From Achatina immaculata (Eukaryota > Mollusca > Gastropoda > Stylommatophora > Achatinidae): a stretch of DNA of 64,000 nucleotides. Both the position numbers and the translations under genes were made by a program. The stretch lies in assembly GCA_009760885.1 (NCBI GenBank), contig CM019716.1, positions 4,767,938 through 4,831,937 of the forward strand, written 5' to 3'. Shown piece by piece: positions 1 to 64,000 of this stretch; position 1 is the stretch's first letter; the number at the start of each line of letters is the position of its first letter. A model generated the notes under the pieces. The model ran no database searches. It worked only from the letters and a program-made list of their open reading frames with translations, and was not told the DNA's origin.

Positions 1-21
1 GATCTCATATTTTGTCTTCAG

Positions 22-52025
<52,004 letters not shown>

Positions 52026-52287
52026 GACACACACTAAGCAAGATTATAATTCTCTGGTTCTACTTAAAATAGTACATGCCTCAGAAATATTTATATTTTA
52101 TATATAAAATATGCTTCAGTTTTTCATGTTGTTAGACACACATCTCCCGGTGATTTGTTGTCAGTGTCTTTCAGATAGTTTCTTGCTGTGCACTGCTGAT
52201 TTATTTTTATACTTATATATAATAACTTTCTTATTCTGCTTATAAGTTTCTATGAAAACTTGTTATACAATTTTTTTTCTTGTTCCA

Positions 52288-52293
52288 AATAAA
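52288..52293 (+). promoter_or_regulatory. Possible polyadenylation signal of the ABCC gene
   Basis: AATAAA 263 bases after the stop codon, the first canonical signal downstream. A longer 3' UTR using later signals is possible. Confidence 0.5.
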
Positions 52294-52489
52294 TGTAGAT
52301 TTCAAGAGATTTATCTGAAGAATTTTTGACAATGATTCACTCTACACAATATAAAGTGTAGAGTAATGATGGTTCAGACTCATGTAAATCTTATAATGGA
52401 AAAACTGGTGTGTTTTTGTGACCAGTTGCTTCTTGTTGTTAGGGGAACTGTCTGAAGACAGATACCAGAAGTTTTAGGCAGCTGCTGAT

Positions 52490-52675
52490 GTGGTGAAGAT
52501 CTTGCAGTCTGAACCTTAAGTGCCCAGGCTACATGAGGCTTCCGCAAGGGTTTTCCACAAATGCCTGTCCTTTGCCTTTTTTTTAATCCCCTCTTGCCCA
52601 AGTGAGCCTTCTATTGCTCAACATCCTCTCTTTTGTTCTTCTCCATGTCTCTTTAGGTCTACCCTTACTTCGAAG
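52490..52675 (-). mobile_element. Non-LTR retrotransposon 3' fragment
   Basis: The minus strand reads GRPKETWRRTKERMLSNRRL, then TWARG, the GRPKxTWRRT motif typical of the end of a non-LTR ORF2, with a frameshift afterwards. It lies in or just beyond the ABCC 3' UTR. Confidence 0.7.
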
Positions 52676-52699
52676 ATCTTGCAATAAAGAACTAATATT

Positions 52700-54250
52700 G
52701 AGTTGGGAGTGTGCTGGCTTGACTTTCCTCTCAGCAGATTCCCATCAGTAGAGATCCCTACTCCAATATCCTGACTTTAGTATTAAAACTTTATAATGAG
52801 AAGCATATTAATTTAAGGTAGGGTCTTGACCAGCACCATTCCTATCTTTTACTAGCTACATATCACTGACAGCATCTTGACAGTATCCTGTCTAAGTTCT
52901 CAAGTAACAGTTGTGACAGATGAGTGCCCAAATTCACCACACTACCAAAAAAAAAATGAAATAGTAAATTTGACTGAATTTTAGCAAGCACTTATATGGA
53001 TTTACCAAGAGTGACATTTGACAGTCATTGAACACATTGAGATGGGTTAAACATGTTCTTTTCTGCTTTTTTTTTCAGTGTACAAACTGTAACTGAATGT
53101 CTGATTTTTCTGTAGAGATTATCTCTGCTTCTATGTACTGAAAAAAAAGGTCTCTTGACATAATAAACACTATTATTTTATATCTGTGTCAGGGCGACCT
53201 AGATACAGAAAATAATTTGGAATTCTGGGATATCATTAATGCTTTTTTTTCAGTCAGAACTGAAGTTTTTAAAACTGAGATCTCGTTCAAGTTATTGTGT
53301 TTTATGTGCAGTATGTTCAAAGATGATCCAGCACAAAGTTAAATAATTCATTTGTTTTTCTTGTTCTGTATATATTTCTGCAAAGGCTAGTCCTATATTT
53401 CTCCTTTCTTGTTTGTCAGTATGTTATGTTTGGCAGCTAGTCAGTCACAATGTAGAAGTTGACAGCCGATTTCATCCACTAAGTTTTAATGCGTAAAATT
53501 CTGGTGATACATTATGAAAGCCATGAATCAGATGTGATGAGTTATTTGTAAAGTAGGAAAATAGTTGTGTATAAGAAACTGTTGGGTAGCAGGATTGTAT
53601 GTTCATCACTGTTTAGCCAAGTTACGTAGGTTAGAAATTTAACAGTGTTTGGCCAGATGATGGTAAGGAAAACCAAATGAAGTTCAACATTGTTAAGCTA
53701 GGGGGAAAAAAACTACTAGAGTTTCTCTGAATTCCAAGAGCCCAAACGGCTTACTAGAGTTTAGTCAGAAAACAATAAAAATTTACCAGTGTTTGGTTTA
53801 AAAAAAAAAAATCAGTTAGAAGTTTTGTTACTCAGGCAATCTTAAAGATTTGATTTGAGCTGAACTTGAAGAATAGTCACTCAGACTCAGCTTGTGGTTT
53901 GGCATATTTTAGTTAAATGTCTCGGTGTCTGCATCTGCTTTCTACAGCATGATATTAGTGAGACACTGCATGCCTGATTGATGCCATTGCCTTGTGAGCT
54001 GTTAGACACATCTGTAGTCTGCCAGGTTTTGCTTAGTACATATCTAGAAATTGACAGCAGAGAAACTCACAAACTAAAGTCTAATGGATACTTTTGGTAT
54101 GCTGAAGATTAATATTATATTCCTGGTAGGCTTTTCTACTGTTTAACATTTAGAAAATGAGTAAATAACTATGCAGATGCTTGATAAAATGAGAGTAAAG
54201 TGTATGTTGTGTTAATTTTTAAATTTTATTTTACTTTACTTTCTTCACTT
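52700..54250. other. Intergenic sequence, nothing recognised
   Basis: AT-rich DNA downstream of the ABCC gene with poly-A and poly-T runs; no exon or array seen. Confidence 0.5.
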
Positions 54251-54257
54251 CCACAAC

Positions 54258-56545
54258 TTTCAGCCCCTTGTACAAGCTATAATAACAGCCTTAAGCCTCT
54301 TGTACAAGCTATAATAACAGCCTTCAGCCCCTTGTACAAGCTATAATAACAGCCTTCAGTCCCCTTGTACAAGCTATAATAACAGCCTTCAGTCCCCTTG
54401 TACAAGCTATAATAACAGCCTTCAGTCCCCTTGTACAAGCTATAATAACAGCCTTCAGTCCCCTTGTACAAGCTATAATAACAGCCTTCAGCCCCTTGTA
54501 CAAGCTATAATAACAACCTTCATGCTCTTGTACAAGCTATAATAACAGCCTTCAGCCCCTTGTACAAGCTATAATAACAGCCTTAAGCCTCTTGTACAAG
54601 CTATAATAACAACCTTCAGCCCCTTGTACAAGCTATAATAACAGCCTTCAGTCCCCTTGTACAAGCTATAATAACAGCCTTCAGTCCCCTTGTACAAGCT
54701 ATAATAACAGCCTTCAGTCCCCTTGTACAAGCTATAATAACAGCCTTCAGTCCCCTTGTACAAGCTATAATAACAGCCTTCAGCCCCTTGTACAAGCTAT
54801 AATAACAACCTTCATGCTCTTGTACAAGCTATAATAACAGCCTTCAGCCCCTTGTACAAGCTATAATAACAGCCTTCAGTCTCTTGTACAAGCTATAATA
54901 ACAACCTTCAGTCCCCTTGTACAAGCTATAAAACAGCCTTCAGCCCCTTGTACAAGCTATAATAACAGCCTTCAGTCCCCTTGTACAAGCTATAATAACA
55001 ACCTTCAGGCCCTTGTACAGACTATAATAACAACCTTCAGGCCCTTGTACAAGCTATAATAACAACCTTCAGGCCCTTGTACAAGCTATAATAACAACCT
55101 TCATGCTCTTGTACAAGCTATAATAACAACCTTCAGGCCCTTGTACAAGCTATAATAACAACCTTCAGCCCCTTGTACAAGCTATAATAACAACCTTCAT
55201 GCTCTTGTACAAGCTATAATAACAACCTTCAGTCCCCTTGTACAAGCTATAATAACAGCCTTCAGGCCCTTGTACAAGCTATAATAACAACCTTCAGGCC
55301 CTTGTACAAGCTATAATAACAACCTTCATGCTCTTGTACAAGCTATAATAACAACCTTCAGCCCCTTGTACAAGCTATAATAACAACCTTCAGCCCCTTG
55401 TACAAGCTATAATAACAACCTTCAGCTCCTTGTATAAGCTATAATAACAACCTTTAGCCCCTTGTACAAGCTATAATAACAACCTTCAGCCTCTTGTACA
55501 AGCTATAATAACAACCTTCAGGCCCTTGTACAAGCTATAATAACCTTCATGCTCTTGTACAAGCTATAATAACAACCTTCAGGCCCTTGTACAAGCTATA
55601 ATAACAACCTTCAGCCCCTTGTACAAGCTATAATAACAACCTTCATGCTCTTGTACAAGCTATAATAACAACCTTCAGTCCCCTTGTACAAGCTATAATA
55701 ACAGCCTTCAGGCCCTTGTACAAGCTATAATAACAACCTTCAGGCCCTTGTACAAGCTATAATAACAACCTTCATGCTCTTGTACAAGCTATAATAACAA
55801 CCTTCAGCCCCTTGTACAAGCTATAATAACAACCTTCAGCCCCTTGTACAAGCTATAATAACAACCTTCAGCTCCTTGTACAAGCTATAATAACAACCTT
55901 CAGCCCCTTGTACAAGCTATAATAACAACCTTCAGGCCCTTGTACAAGCTATAATAACAACCTTCAGCCCCTTGTACAAGCTATAATAACAACCTTCAGT
56001 CCCCTTGTACAAGCTATAATAACAACCTTCAGGCCCTTGTACAAGCTATAATAACAACCTTCAGCCCCTTGTACAAGCTATAATAACAACCTTCAGGCCC
56101 TTGTACAAGCTATAATAACAACCTTCAGCCCCTTGTACAAGCTGTAATAACAGCCTTCAGTCCCCTTGTACAAGCTATAATAACAGCCTTCAGTCCCCTT
56201 GTACAAGCTATAATAACAGCCTTCAGTCCCCTTGTACAAGCTATAATAACAGCCTTCAGGCCCTTGTACAAGCTATAATAACAACCTTCAGGCCCTTGTA
56301 CAAGCTATAATAACAACCTTCAGTCCCCTTGTACAAGCTATAATAACAGCCTTCAGTCCCCTTGTACAAGCTATAATAACAGCCTTCAGTCCCCTTGTAC
56401 AAGCTATAATAACAGCCTTCAGTCCCCTTGTACAAGCTATAATAACAACCTTCAGGCCCTTGTACAAGCTATAATAACAACCTTCATGCTCTTGTACAAG
56501 CTATAATAACAACCTTCAGCCCCTTGTACAAGCTATAATAACCAC
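54258..56545. repeat. Large minisatellite, ~33 bp unit, ~69 copies, with higher-order structure
   Basis: About 2.3 kb of units of cttgtacaagctataataac plus aaccttcagcccc, each with the 10 bp palindrome cttgtacaag. Subtypes (cagtcccc, caggcc, catgctc, aacagcc) recur in the same order: 54277-54540 is repeated after 292 bp, and a block starting near 55197 is repeated after about 445 bp. Confidence 0.95.
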
Positions 56546-57913
56546 AACAGCTTTCGTGATCTCAAGAATTCTTTTACATAATGTATTTTAATGACAGCTT
56601 TTTATTCTATATAAATGATACATTTTCTAAACTTGCCACAAAAAAATGTTTCCAGGTATTTTAAAAAAGAAAGCCAATAGATTTGTTGCTTGCTAGTTTT
56701 GTGTATGACTTTTATGATATCTGAAAGTATGTTTGATTTATCGTATTGACCTATGACTAAATAAAGATATATGACTTCTGTAGTGTGGATGCTGAAACTG
56801 ACAGCTTTGTCTTTTTTTGTTAGTTTAAATAAAGCAGCAGCAGCAGCAGCATTTCCTTGACAGAATGTGAGAGTTTGATTATGTGTTCATTTCTGGTTTT
56901 TGTACAGAGTTGTTTTCTGTCCAGTGTGGCTGAGCTTAGAGACATAGGCTGACTGTTTTATAGAAGCAGCTTTCCTTCCAGCTGAAGTTTGTCATGTACC
57001 TGTTTGTAAACCTGGCTTTTTCTGTACTACACTATGTCTTGGAAGTCATGTGAAGGCAGCTCACAACCTACAGCAGTACACTGTAAACAGCACAACAACA
57101 TTATACAAAAATAATAAACAGAAGTCATCTTATTTCAATATAAACATTTTTATTATTGACATCCATATAAGTATCAAATTATGTAGTAACAAAATAAACA
57201 TAAAAAAAGTTACTGGATTAAAAATAAATAAACCAAAAACAAAGATCGATATCTGCAACTCAAAAACACTTTATAAAAGCTCTTGAAGAGGGAAACAAAT
57301 GGCAGAACTTAAAATAGAAAGCACAAATGTCCAGTTTGTTTGCAACACACATGCACTGTAGAAGTTCACATTTGTCAAGAATATAAAGGATGTACTTGGT
57401 GATAGATACACAGTATATGGCAGTTGTTGTGAGTACATACAGTTCTAAGGGTTCAGATACCTGCATTAAACTCATAGATTTTTTTTTTACTTTTAAATTT
57501 CAGCAATTATGTGTACAGAAATAGCTGAATATATTATTGATTTTCATTCTCATTAACATGGCATTATTCAGCATAAATTATGTCTATGGTGGATGAAAAA
57601 AAATTTTTTTTAATGAAGGCAACAGAAACGGAACAATATAAAATATGCGTGAAAAAAAATAATTTAAGGGAGGAAAAAAAGGGTTTTCAGTATAATACAA
57701 CATTGCACTTTGTCAGCCTGTGGTTTTTTTTCTTATGTTTTTTATGGAAATTTGAGTATGGGGTAGGGGGAGTGGAGTAGCACGGTAGGTCACAACTGTA
57801 AACACTGGTTACATCAGGTTCCAGACAAAATGCCTTCGCTGTGTGTTCACGTGAACATACTTGATCAGCGCTGGGTTATTTGGCGGTTGTCCCCACTCTA
57901 ACAGTCGCTCGTT
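56546..57913. other. Intergenic sequence; CAG microsatellite
   Basis: A (CAG)6-7 run at about 56833-56851. Complemented AATAAA signals near 57140-57200 could serve a minus-strand transcript ending here. No exon recognised. Confidence 0.4.
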
Positions 57914-58001
57914 TTACAAGACCTTCAAGTGTTGAGAGGTGAACTTTGCTCGGAGAACTACCACGTCGGCCTTCTCAACGAGCTCCACCACAGTGATGAT
58001 C
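57914..58001 (-). CDS. Possible minus-strand terminal exon of an unknown gene
   Basis: On the minus strand, an acceptor-like gacttctag is followed by 28 open codons: IITVVELVEKADVVVLRAKF, then TSQHLKVL and a stop at 57916-57914. The codons are GC-rich (gtggtggagctcgttgag) in AT-rich surroundings. I recognise no family. Alternatively it is chance or an old repeat. Confidence 0.25.
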
Positions 58002-58009
58002 CTAGAAGT

Positions 58010-59150
58010 CACCAGAGATTGCAGTTTTGAAATGATTATTTATTTAGATTTTTAGAAAAGAAAACAGAACGAATTTTAAACACATTCTCTCTCTCTCCTC
58101 ACTCTCTCTTTCTCTCTGAAATCCACATAAAAAATAAAACATTTTTTGATTATCATACAAAAAAAAGATAATTATGCCACATAATACTGCGATAGTTTCG
58201 GCAAATGTATGCCTCACAAACAAATATCATAGAGAAAATGTCAACACCGCATATGAAACTTCATTCAATGGACTACAATGTTTAAGTACTGCACTTCATC
58301 ACTCACACAATACACGACAACGTTGATGGCAGCAGTTTCAACAAAATCTGTAATTCATATGCAAAAAAAAGGGAGGGGGAGAGAAAAGAAATTCTTTTCC
58401 ATGCCACAAACATATACAGAGCACATAATGTCATTATCTATAATTTCATTGTTCTTCGAACAACTGAAAACAACGCAAACGAAAACAGTCTATACAAGCA
58501 TATGTATTGATGTTTCATGAATTTGGTGGTCGGAATAAAGCTGTAAAAATGCCAGTCATCCCACGCCACTTACACCAGAAAAAAATATTCATTATTATTG
58601 AATACTCACGATGACATGATAAAACAAAGCTAATAAAGATAACAAGAATATACTGTACATCTTTAGCATGTCAAAGAGAAATGTCCTTCTTTAAAAAGAG
58701 ATTTATATCGTTTTCTGCTTTGTTTCGTGAGTTTTATTTTCTCTTCTTTTGTTCCGTATGAAATAAATCTATGCTTTGTTTTAATAGTTACTCACATAAA
58801 AGTCAAGTGTGAAGCTTGTTGGAGACGTTGTGATCTCTTTCTCACAGGACAAGTCTGAAAGAAAATCTGAAACCGTTTCAGAAAACTGAGCACAGTATTA
58901 GAGCTGCATATGAAATAGAAATGTTGAAAGATATGACATTAAGGGGGTGGGGGAGGGGAATGTGGAGAGGCAACCGTTGGTGGAATTCTTTCTGCTCTGG
59001 GATGATCTGGCTGATTTATTTACGACTTTGCTTTCCGTCCTTTTCCCCTTCCTGTATGTCATCATCATGTTGCTCTCTTCACGGCGTTTGACGAATATTT
59101 CGAGTAGTTTCTTGTTCCTGCCTGCCTGCTCACTATCATTATAACGCTCA
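58010..59150. other. Intergenic sequence, nothing firm
   Basis: CT-rich run at 58085-58120. On the minus strand near 58856-58790 an acceptor-like tttctttcag and a gtgagt donor bracket ~60 bases that would be in phase with the putative exon at 57914-58001; too short to call. Confidence 0.3.
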
Positions 59151-59196
59151 GAATGTCACTGAAGTAAAGCAAGAGAAGATATGGGACAGAGTTACT

Positions 59197-59365
59197 TTGT
59201 TCAGCGGAAGGTTTTCAGCGTGTTACATTCCTCTGATTGGCTGTCTCCTGTTGTGTGCTGGCGCGCACCTGTCCGCAACTCCGCTAATCCTTAACAACGC
59301 CCGGACTATTCTTTCTGCTTTTCGAGAAGTTTGTGGGCGTGACCCGCCTTACCACCGTACTACAG
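59197..59365 (+). promoter_or_regulatory. CpG-richer segment with CCAAT box and strong splice donor; possible gene 5' end
   Basis: This stretch has many more CpGs than its surroundings (ggcgcgcacctgtccgc). It holds a CCAAT box read on the minus strand (agccaatcag, 59233-59242) and a perfect donor cag/gtaagc at 59366 on the + strand. An ATG at 59197 opens 56 codons whose start (SACYIPLIGCLLLCAGAHLS) resembles a signal peptide. It could be a first exon on the + strand or a promoter acting to the left; neither is proved. Confidence 0.3.
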
Positions 59366-59379
59366 GTAAGCACGCGTAT

Positions 59380-59550
59380 ATCCCCCCCCCCCTCTCTCCC
59401 CCAAATATAATACCTACTCTGGTACGCCAGTTTCGCAACCCTACTCTTCGCCTAAACTGAAGTCCAACAAAAGAGTCGACGTGCCTACAAATGTTAACCT
59501 GACCATCCGCTTCCTGTTCCACCCGCCTTTTTTTTGGGGGGGGGGGGGGG
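59380..59550. repeat. C and G homopolymer runs
   Basis: A C run at about 59381-59391 and a G run at 59535-59553 on the + strand. Confidence 0.85.
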
Positions 59551-59599
59551 GGGAAGTGAACAACAAAGTGAATATAGCGTCAGATGTGACACAGAGGAG

Positions 59600-62580
59600 G
59601 GGTGAGGGTGGAGTGAAAAGACATAATAAAACCGCAGAAAAAGACGATCACCCAAAGCAAACAACGCGCGCAAATTGTTGATGACGAGAGCAGCTCTTTC
59701 AAAGCCCGCACCTGTTTGATGCTGAAGAGGCCGCGTAGATTTCTGGACGAAACTTGGGTATAAGTTGTCAAAACTTCAAGCGCCCAAATAGATAAGGGAA
59801 ATAAACAGTTTGAGAAAATAGTAAACATCAGTTAACTATAACAGCCAGCGTCGCTAGATACAGCTGTTTTTTTTTTAGTGTAATAAATGTTCATCTTTTA
59901 CTGTGGCGTCTAGCTGTAATAAAAACAGATTCCATAAACGTGACAAAATACTTGCACTAATGTGATGATAACTGAAAAAAAAAGGTCCTGCGTGCGTGGA
60001 TGAATTATAAAACCAGTCAGAGAAAGAAAAAAAAATACGGAACACAATAATTTTGTCAAGGCAGCTGTACAAGAGCTGATACAAAGGAACAGTTGGATTA
60101 CTTTTTTTATATCTTAAATATAAATTATATTGACAAAAGCGACTTTACTGAACCTGTGAACTCTAACAAATATAGCTTCTCGAAAGTTCCATCGGACAGG
60201 AAGTTTCTTCTGATTCTCTACTTCCGTGAACTGCTATGGCATAACACAATGTAGTATGACATATGACATTTGACAACAAAATGTAGTATGACATACGAGA
60301 TTTCACAACAAAATTTAGTATGCTATATATGAGATTTCACAAGAAAATGTAATATGATATATGATATTTCACAACAAAATGTAGTATGATATGTGAGATT
60401 TCACATAACGTTTAAAAAAATTATTATCTTTACACAAAAACCGCGTGTATGTTACATGTGTCTGCTTTTTTGTCATCTGCGTGTCTGTCTCAGCGTGTCT
60501 GTCTCCGCGTGTCTGTCTCCGCGTGTCTGTATCCGCGTGTCTGTCTCAGCGTGTCTGTCTCTGCGTGTCTGTCTCAGCAGTTAACAGTTTTAGTGTTATT
60601 TTGGACATACATGGAAGCCACATACATATAGCATAATATAAAAATGTCACGAAAGCAATAACAAACAAACAAAATTCTTATGTACAAAGATATGAGCTTA
60701 TTCAGGTAAAGATTGGCAGCGATTTGCGCCAAGTAGTTACAGTTTCACATACAAAATTTAAAATACAAAAATATATAAACATAAAGCTGAATTTACTGCC
60801 AGATGAAATCATTTTAACGGGCATAAATACGTAGTTAAAATAGTGACGAAAGTTGAAAGTGAGGATTATTTTTAAAGTTTACAAAGGAGAATAACACTTA
60901 TTTGTATTAATAAAGTTTCTGATTAAAGTAGATGTCTGGAATATAAGGAAATGATAAATAAAAACTAACTAAAAGAGACCGCGGGAATTTAACAAATAGA
61001 CTTAGGTCTTCAAACAGACGGAAATTCATTTCGAAAAGAAAAGTTACCCTAAGTTAAAAAATATATGCAGAGTAAGAAAGGTCACGTGGTGTTAATCATG
61101 GCGTCTTTTCAGAAATCGTGCATAAACTTTAAAATAACAGATATAAATAGTGTGTATATATATGTATATATAATATATATATATATATATTAAGAGAGGA
61201 ACAGGAAACACATAAATACTTTTTTAAAATACAAAATGGCGTATACACAAGACTAAATAAATAAAAAGTAATGGACAAGTAGGAAATTATTGCACTATTC
61301 CCGACACAAACTCGAGAGCAAAGTTTTGACTATGAAAACAGCGTCAGCGAGTGGATATATTATGAAACAGTTTATATTATTGTTATTTTACACAGCGGGT
61401 GCAAAATTATGAGGAAAAATATTGGCATAAATATTCAATTGAATATCGTTAAGTATAAGATGTTTTGATAGCTCAACTTGGCAAGTTGCTTTAAATGGCC
61501 ATTCTGGTTCACTGTCGCAACTATTCACTGGCACTGATTTTTTTTTTAATTCGGAGGGAAAAAAAACAATTAAGAGTCTTATAACAAAAAAAATTAATTT
61601 GAATATTTACCTTTTTTTAAACAGACATCGTACAAATGTAACATGGCATATATGCGCTGAAACAAGCGTGGTTTAACTGAATCAGACATTTTTTTAATGA
61701 ATGAGGAATGAATGAAAAGGTCTTGACACTGAGTCAGCTAGGTCAGTATATAATAACAATTTAAAACGGACTAGATTAAGTAATGGCTTTCTTGCGATGT
61801 TCCCTGGACACATTCATTTTACGCAGATTTGGTAAATCACTTTCACTATGGCTGGAATGTTGCGAGTCAAGGTCATTTGATTATTAATATTTTATGCTGG
61901 TAGGCGGCAGTACCTAAGTACTGTCAGTTTTACCGTTCACCTTAAGTATTTCTTTTGTTACACAGAAAAGATAAACAATTTTGTACAAAAAAAATATCTG
62001 CATATATTTACATTCATATGTGACAGAATTTGTAGGACTAATAAACAGTTACAAACATTAGCAGGTATACAAACATTAGCAGGTGTACAAACATTAGCTG
62101 ATATACAAACATTAGCAGGGGTACAAAAGGTAATGTTGTAGGTCAATTATCTGGAATGCTTATGAAAAAATAGAAAACTGCAGAAAACATTGTAAAAATT
62201 TGGATATAAATACAATATGGTGTAGTTCTACCCTCTTTTATTTCGCTGTAAATTTTATAGAGAGTGGAATACGGTCTCCAAGGCAACCTGATAAAGGACG
62301 TATTAACGAACTAGGCATCGAGAGTACATAGATATAACCGACTTCTACAACAGGATATGACGTCATTAGGTAAACAATGGAATGATGGGAGGGCGGAATG
62401 CACGTTAGTGTAGAATGCATCAAAAAACGAAAAGGCAGTTTAGGATCAAATGTCAACAATCAAAATATGCACACGTGACTGAGCCTAGAAAATATGTTTT
62501 AAAGAGACTGTACAATATATACATTATGTTATGAAAGTTAAAAAAAACATTTATTTATATAAAAACTGGACTTAAGTGTA
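59600..62580. repeat. Intergenic AT-rich DNA with small arrays
   Basis: Contains a ~33 bp array at 60240-60405 (acaaaatgtagtatgacata), a 14 bp array at 60478-60580 (gtgtctgtctcagc type), a (TA)n at 61150-61192 and a 17 bp array at 62050-62130 (acaaacattagcaggt). No gene recognised. Confidence 0.6.
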
Positions 62581-62589
62581 GCCATTTGA

Positions 62590-62850
62590 CAGCGCTTTTC
62601 AAACATTTTATGGCGAGTAACATCAAATTTTAAAGCTTTCAACTGATATCTCAAACATGGCGGTGATGTTGCTTTGTGGTATTGTCGAGATTTTTTTGTT
62701 GCAACATCAGCAATGAAACAGACTGCCAGAGTATTGTTTGTGCAAAATATTTGTGGAAATCGATTTCATAACGACCACGATTCCTGATCAAAACGGAAAA
62801 CCGGATTTGCGTATCGTGGTGGTATTTGCAGCACAGTTTGAAAAGCGCTG
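62590..62850. mobile_element. hAT-like MITE
   Basis: Perfect 15 bp terminal inverted repeats cagcgcttttcaaac at 62590-62604 and complemented at 62836-62850. The flanking 8-mers ccatttga (62582-62589) and ccatgtga (62851-62858) match at 7 of 8 positions. CAG-initial ends and 8 bp duplications are typical of the hAT superfamily. No coding capacity. Confidence 0.82.
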
Positions 62851-62859
62851 CCATGTGAA

Positions 62860-63039
62860 ATATAACAACACGTTGGCACCTGGTCAGAGAGTTTGAGCAC
62901 AACTTCCCTGGGCTATCAACTTTTCCTTCTTAATCTGATTCCAGAAAATACGACATGTTTACGTTCAGGATATGCGACATGTTTACGTTCAGGATATGCG
63001 ACGTGTTTACGTTGTCAGTCTTCTTTAGTGTTGTTCTTT

Positions 63040-63076
<37 letters not shown>

Positions 63077-64000
63077 ACGTTCATGAAATCTTTCGTTTTA
63101 TAGTTTACCAGGGCAGCTTGAGGAGGAGGGATAGCCAGTTGCAAGAAATTATTCTAATGACATTTCATTTTTTTCTCCAAAACGTATTTTTCTCCTTCTG
63201 TGTGTGTCTGTCTATCTTTTTTTTTAAATTTCTTTTTCTTTTCGTCTGTCAATCCATTTGATTATGTCCACGCAGAAACAAAACGTCTCAGCCTTCTGAC
63301 TTTAGCCTTCTGACTTTAGCCTTCTGACTTTTGACTTTCGCTTTCTGACTTTAGCCTTCTGACATTAGCCTTCTGAGTTTAGCCTTCTGACTTCTGACTT
63401 TAGCCTTCTGACTTTTAACTTTAGCCTTCTGACTTTTGAATTTAGCCTTCTGATTGTCTATCGGCTTTTTGTTGTCGTTGTTGTTGCCTGTAAATCTTTC
63501 AGTCTTTCCAACAGACGATCTCTCTGCCCATTGAACACAACCTCTATTCATACAAGAATGTCTCTCCCACCTGTCAACAAGTTATCGCACATTTCTCTTT
63601 CCTGCTTACAAAACACAAACTGAGACTCAACACATCCCAAAGATTAAGACACAACACATTGAAAAAATTGTTGTCAGGAAAATGTGAAAAATGAGAAAAC
63701 CACCAATAAAGTTTTTGTGTGCATCAAGAGCACACGTGCATATTTTTTTAAGAGAAATTCTATAATACAGTTTCACAACGCGACGAATGAAGATCTTTGT
63801 GTAGGCACGATTGAGCTCAGCCAAGAATACTTTGGCCGCAGCAACATGTCTTATCTTGCACGTCTAAAGTGCATGAAATCGTGATGCTTGCATGTATCAA
63901 TCAATCAACAATCAAACAACGATTGCTATAGATTACAATCTTTGAATAAAATAAAGTAAAAAAACGCAGCGCTCTTCGCTCCATTGGGACGAAGTATTAA
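62860..64000. repeat. Intergenic DNA with CT and CCTTCTGACTTTAG arrays
   Basis: Two ~24 bp repeats at 62948-63010 (acatgtttacgttcaggata), a (CT)n at 63040-63075 and a 14 bp array of ccttctgactttag at 63290-63455. No exon recognised in the last 500 bases. Confidence 0.6.

Noticed and set aside
54277..54763. Minus-strand frames encoding repeated YKGTEGCYYSL
   Set aside because: Product of the 33 bp minisatellite (a multiple of three), not a repeat protein gene.
62238..62459. 73-codon minus-strand frame
   Set aside because: No recognised motif, no splice or composition support.

Overview
This is a window of an AT-rich, intron-rich animal genome. Long introns, consensus GT..AG junctions, dispersed non-LTR retrotransposons, a tRNA-derived SINE, TA-inserting DNA transposons and about twenty minisatellites all point to a metazoan. 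A lophotrochozoan, possibly a gastropod mollusc, is my guess from the overall texture; no single feature proves it.

One host gene fills most of the window. From 22 to 52025 on the + strand lies an ABCC (MRP1-type) full ABC transporter, split into 29 exons that I could place (28 firm, 1 tentative). The 5' end, including the initiator Met, lies upstream of the window, and the stop codon is at 52023-52025. Layout: TMD0 (22-5496), lasso/linker L0 (8246-10818), TMD1 (14108-21034), NBD1 (21682-26026), acidic linker (26026-29844), TMD2 (31243-36127), NBD2 (37613-52025). All exon phases agree and the joined model is 4542 nt (1513 codons plus stop). The exon for TM2 of TMD0 was not found. NBD1 has the degenerate Walker B Asp-Asp and NBD2 the catalytic Asp-Glu, as in MRP1, so the asymmetric ATPase arrangement is kept.

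The introns are crowded with mobile elements. They include an RTE-like non-LTR family with at least five 5'-truncated copies and visible target-site duplications, one nested inside another. Two or three further non-LTR families appear as 3' fragments. There is a tRNA-derived SINE (two copies), a mariner element ending 34 bp before an exon, and a Tigger/pogo-like element and a Tc1/mariner-like element only 8 bp apart. A ~680 bp TTAA-flanked (piggyBac-like) non-autonomous family has four copies, and a small hAT-like MITE lies downstream of the gene.

Minisatellites occupy many introns. The most interesting is at 19380-19665, where a 36 bp unit repeats the 3' splice site of the following exon in frame. 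Two other arrays repeat GTAAGT donor-like motifs. A 2.3 kb array of 33 bp units lies downstream of the gene.

The last 7 kb (57-64 kb) has few recognisable features: a possible minus-strand terminal exon near 57.9-58.0 kb and a CpG-richer, CCAAT-containing stretch with a strong splice donor near 59.2-59.4 kb, which may be the start of another gene.
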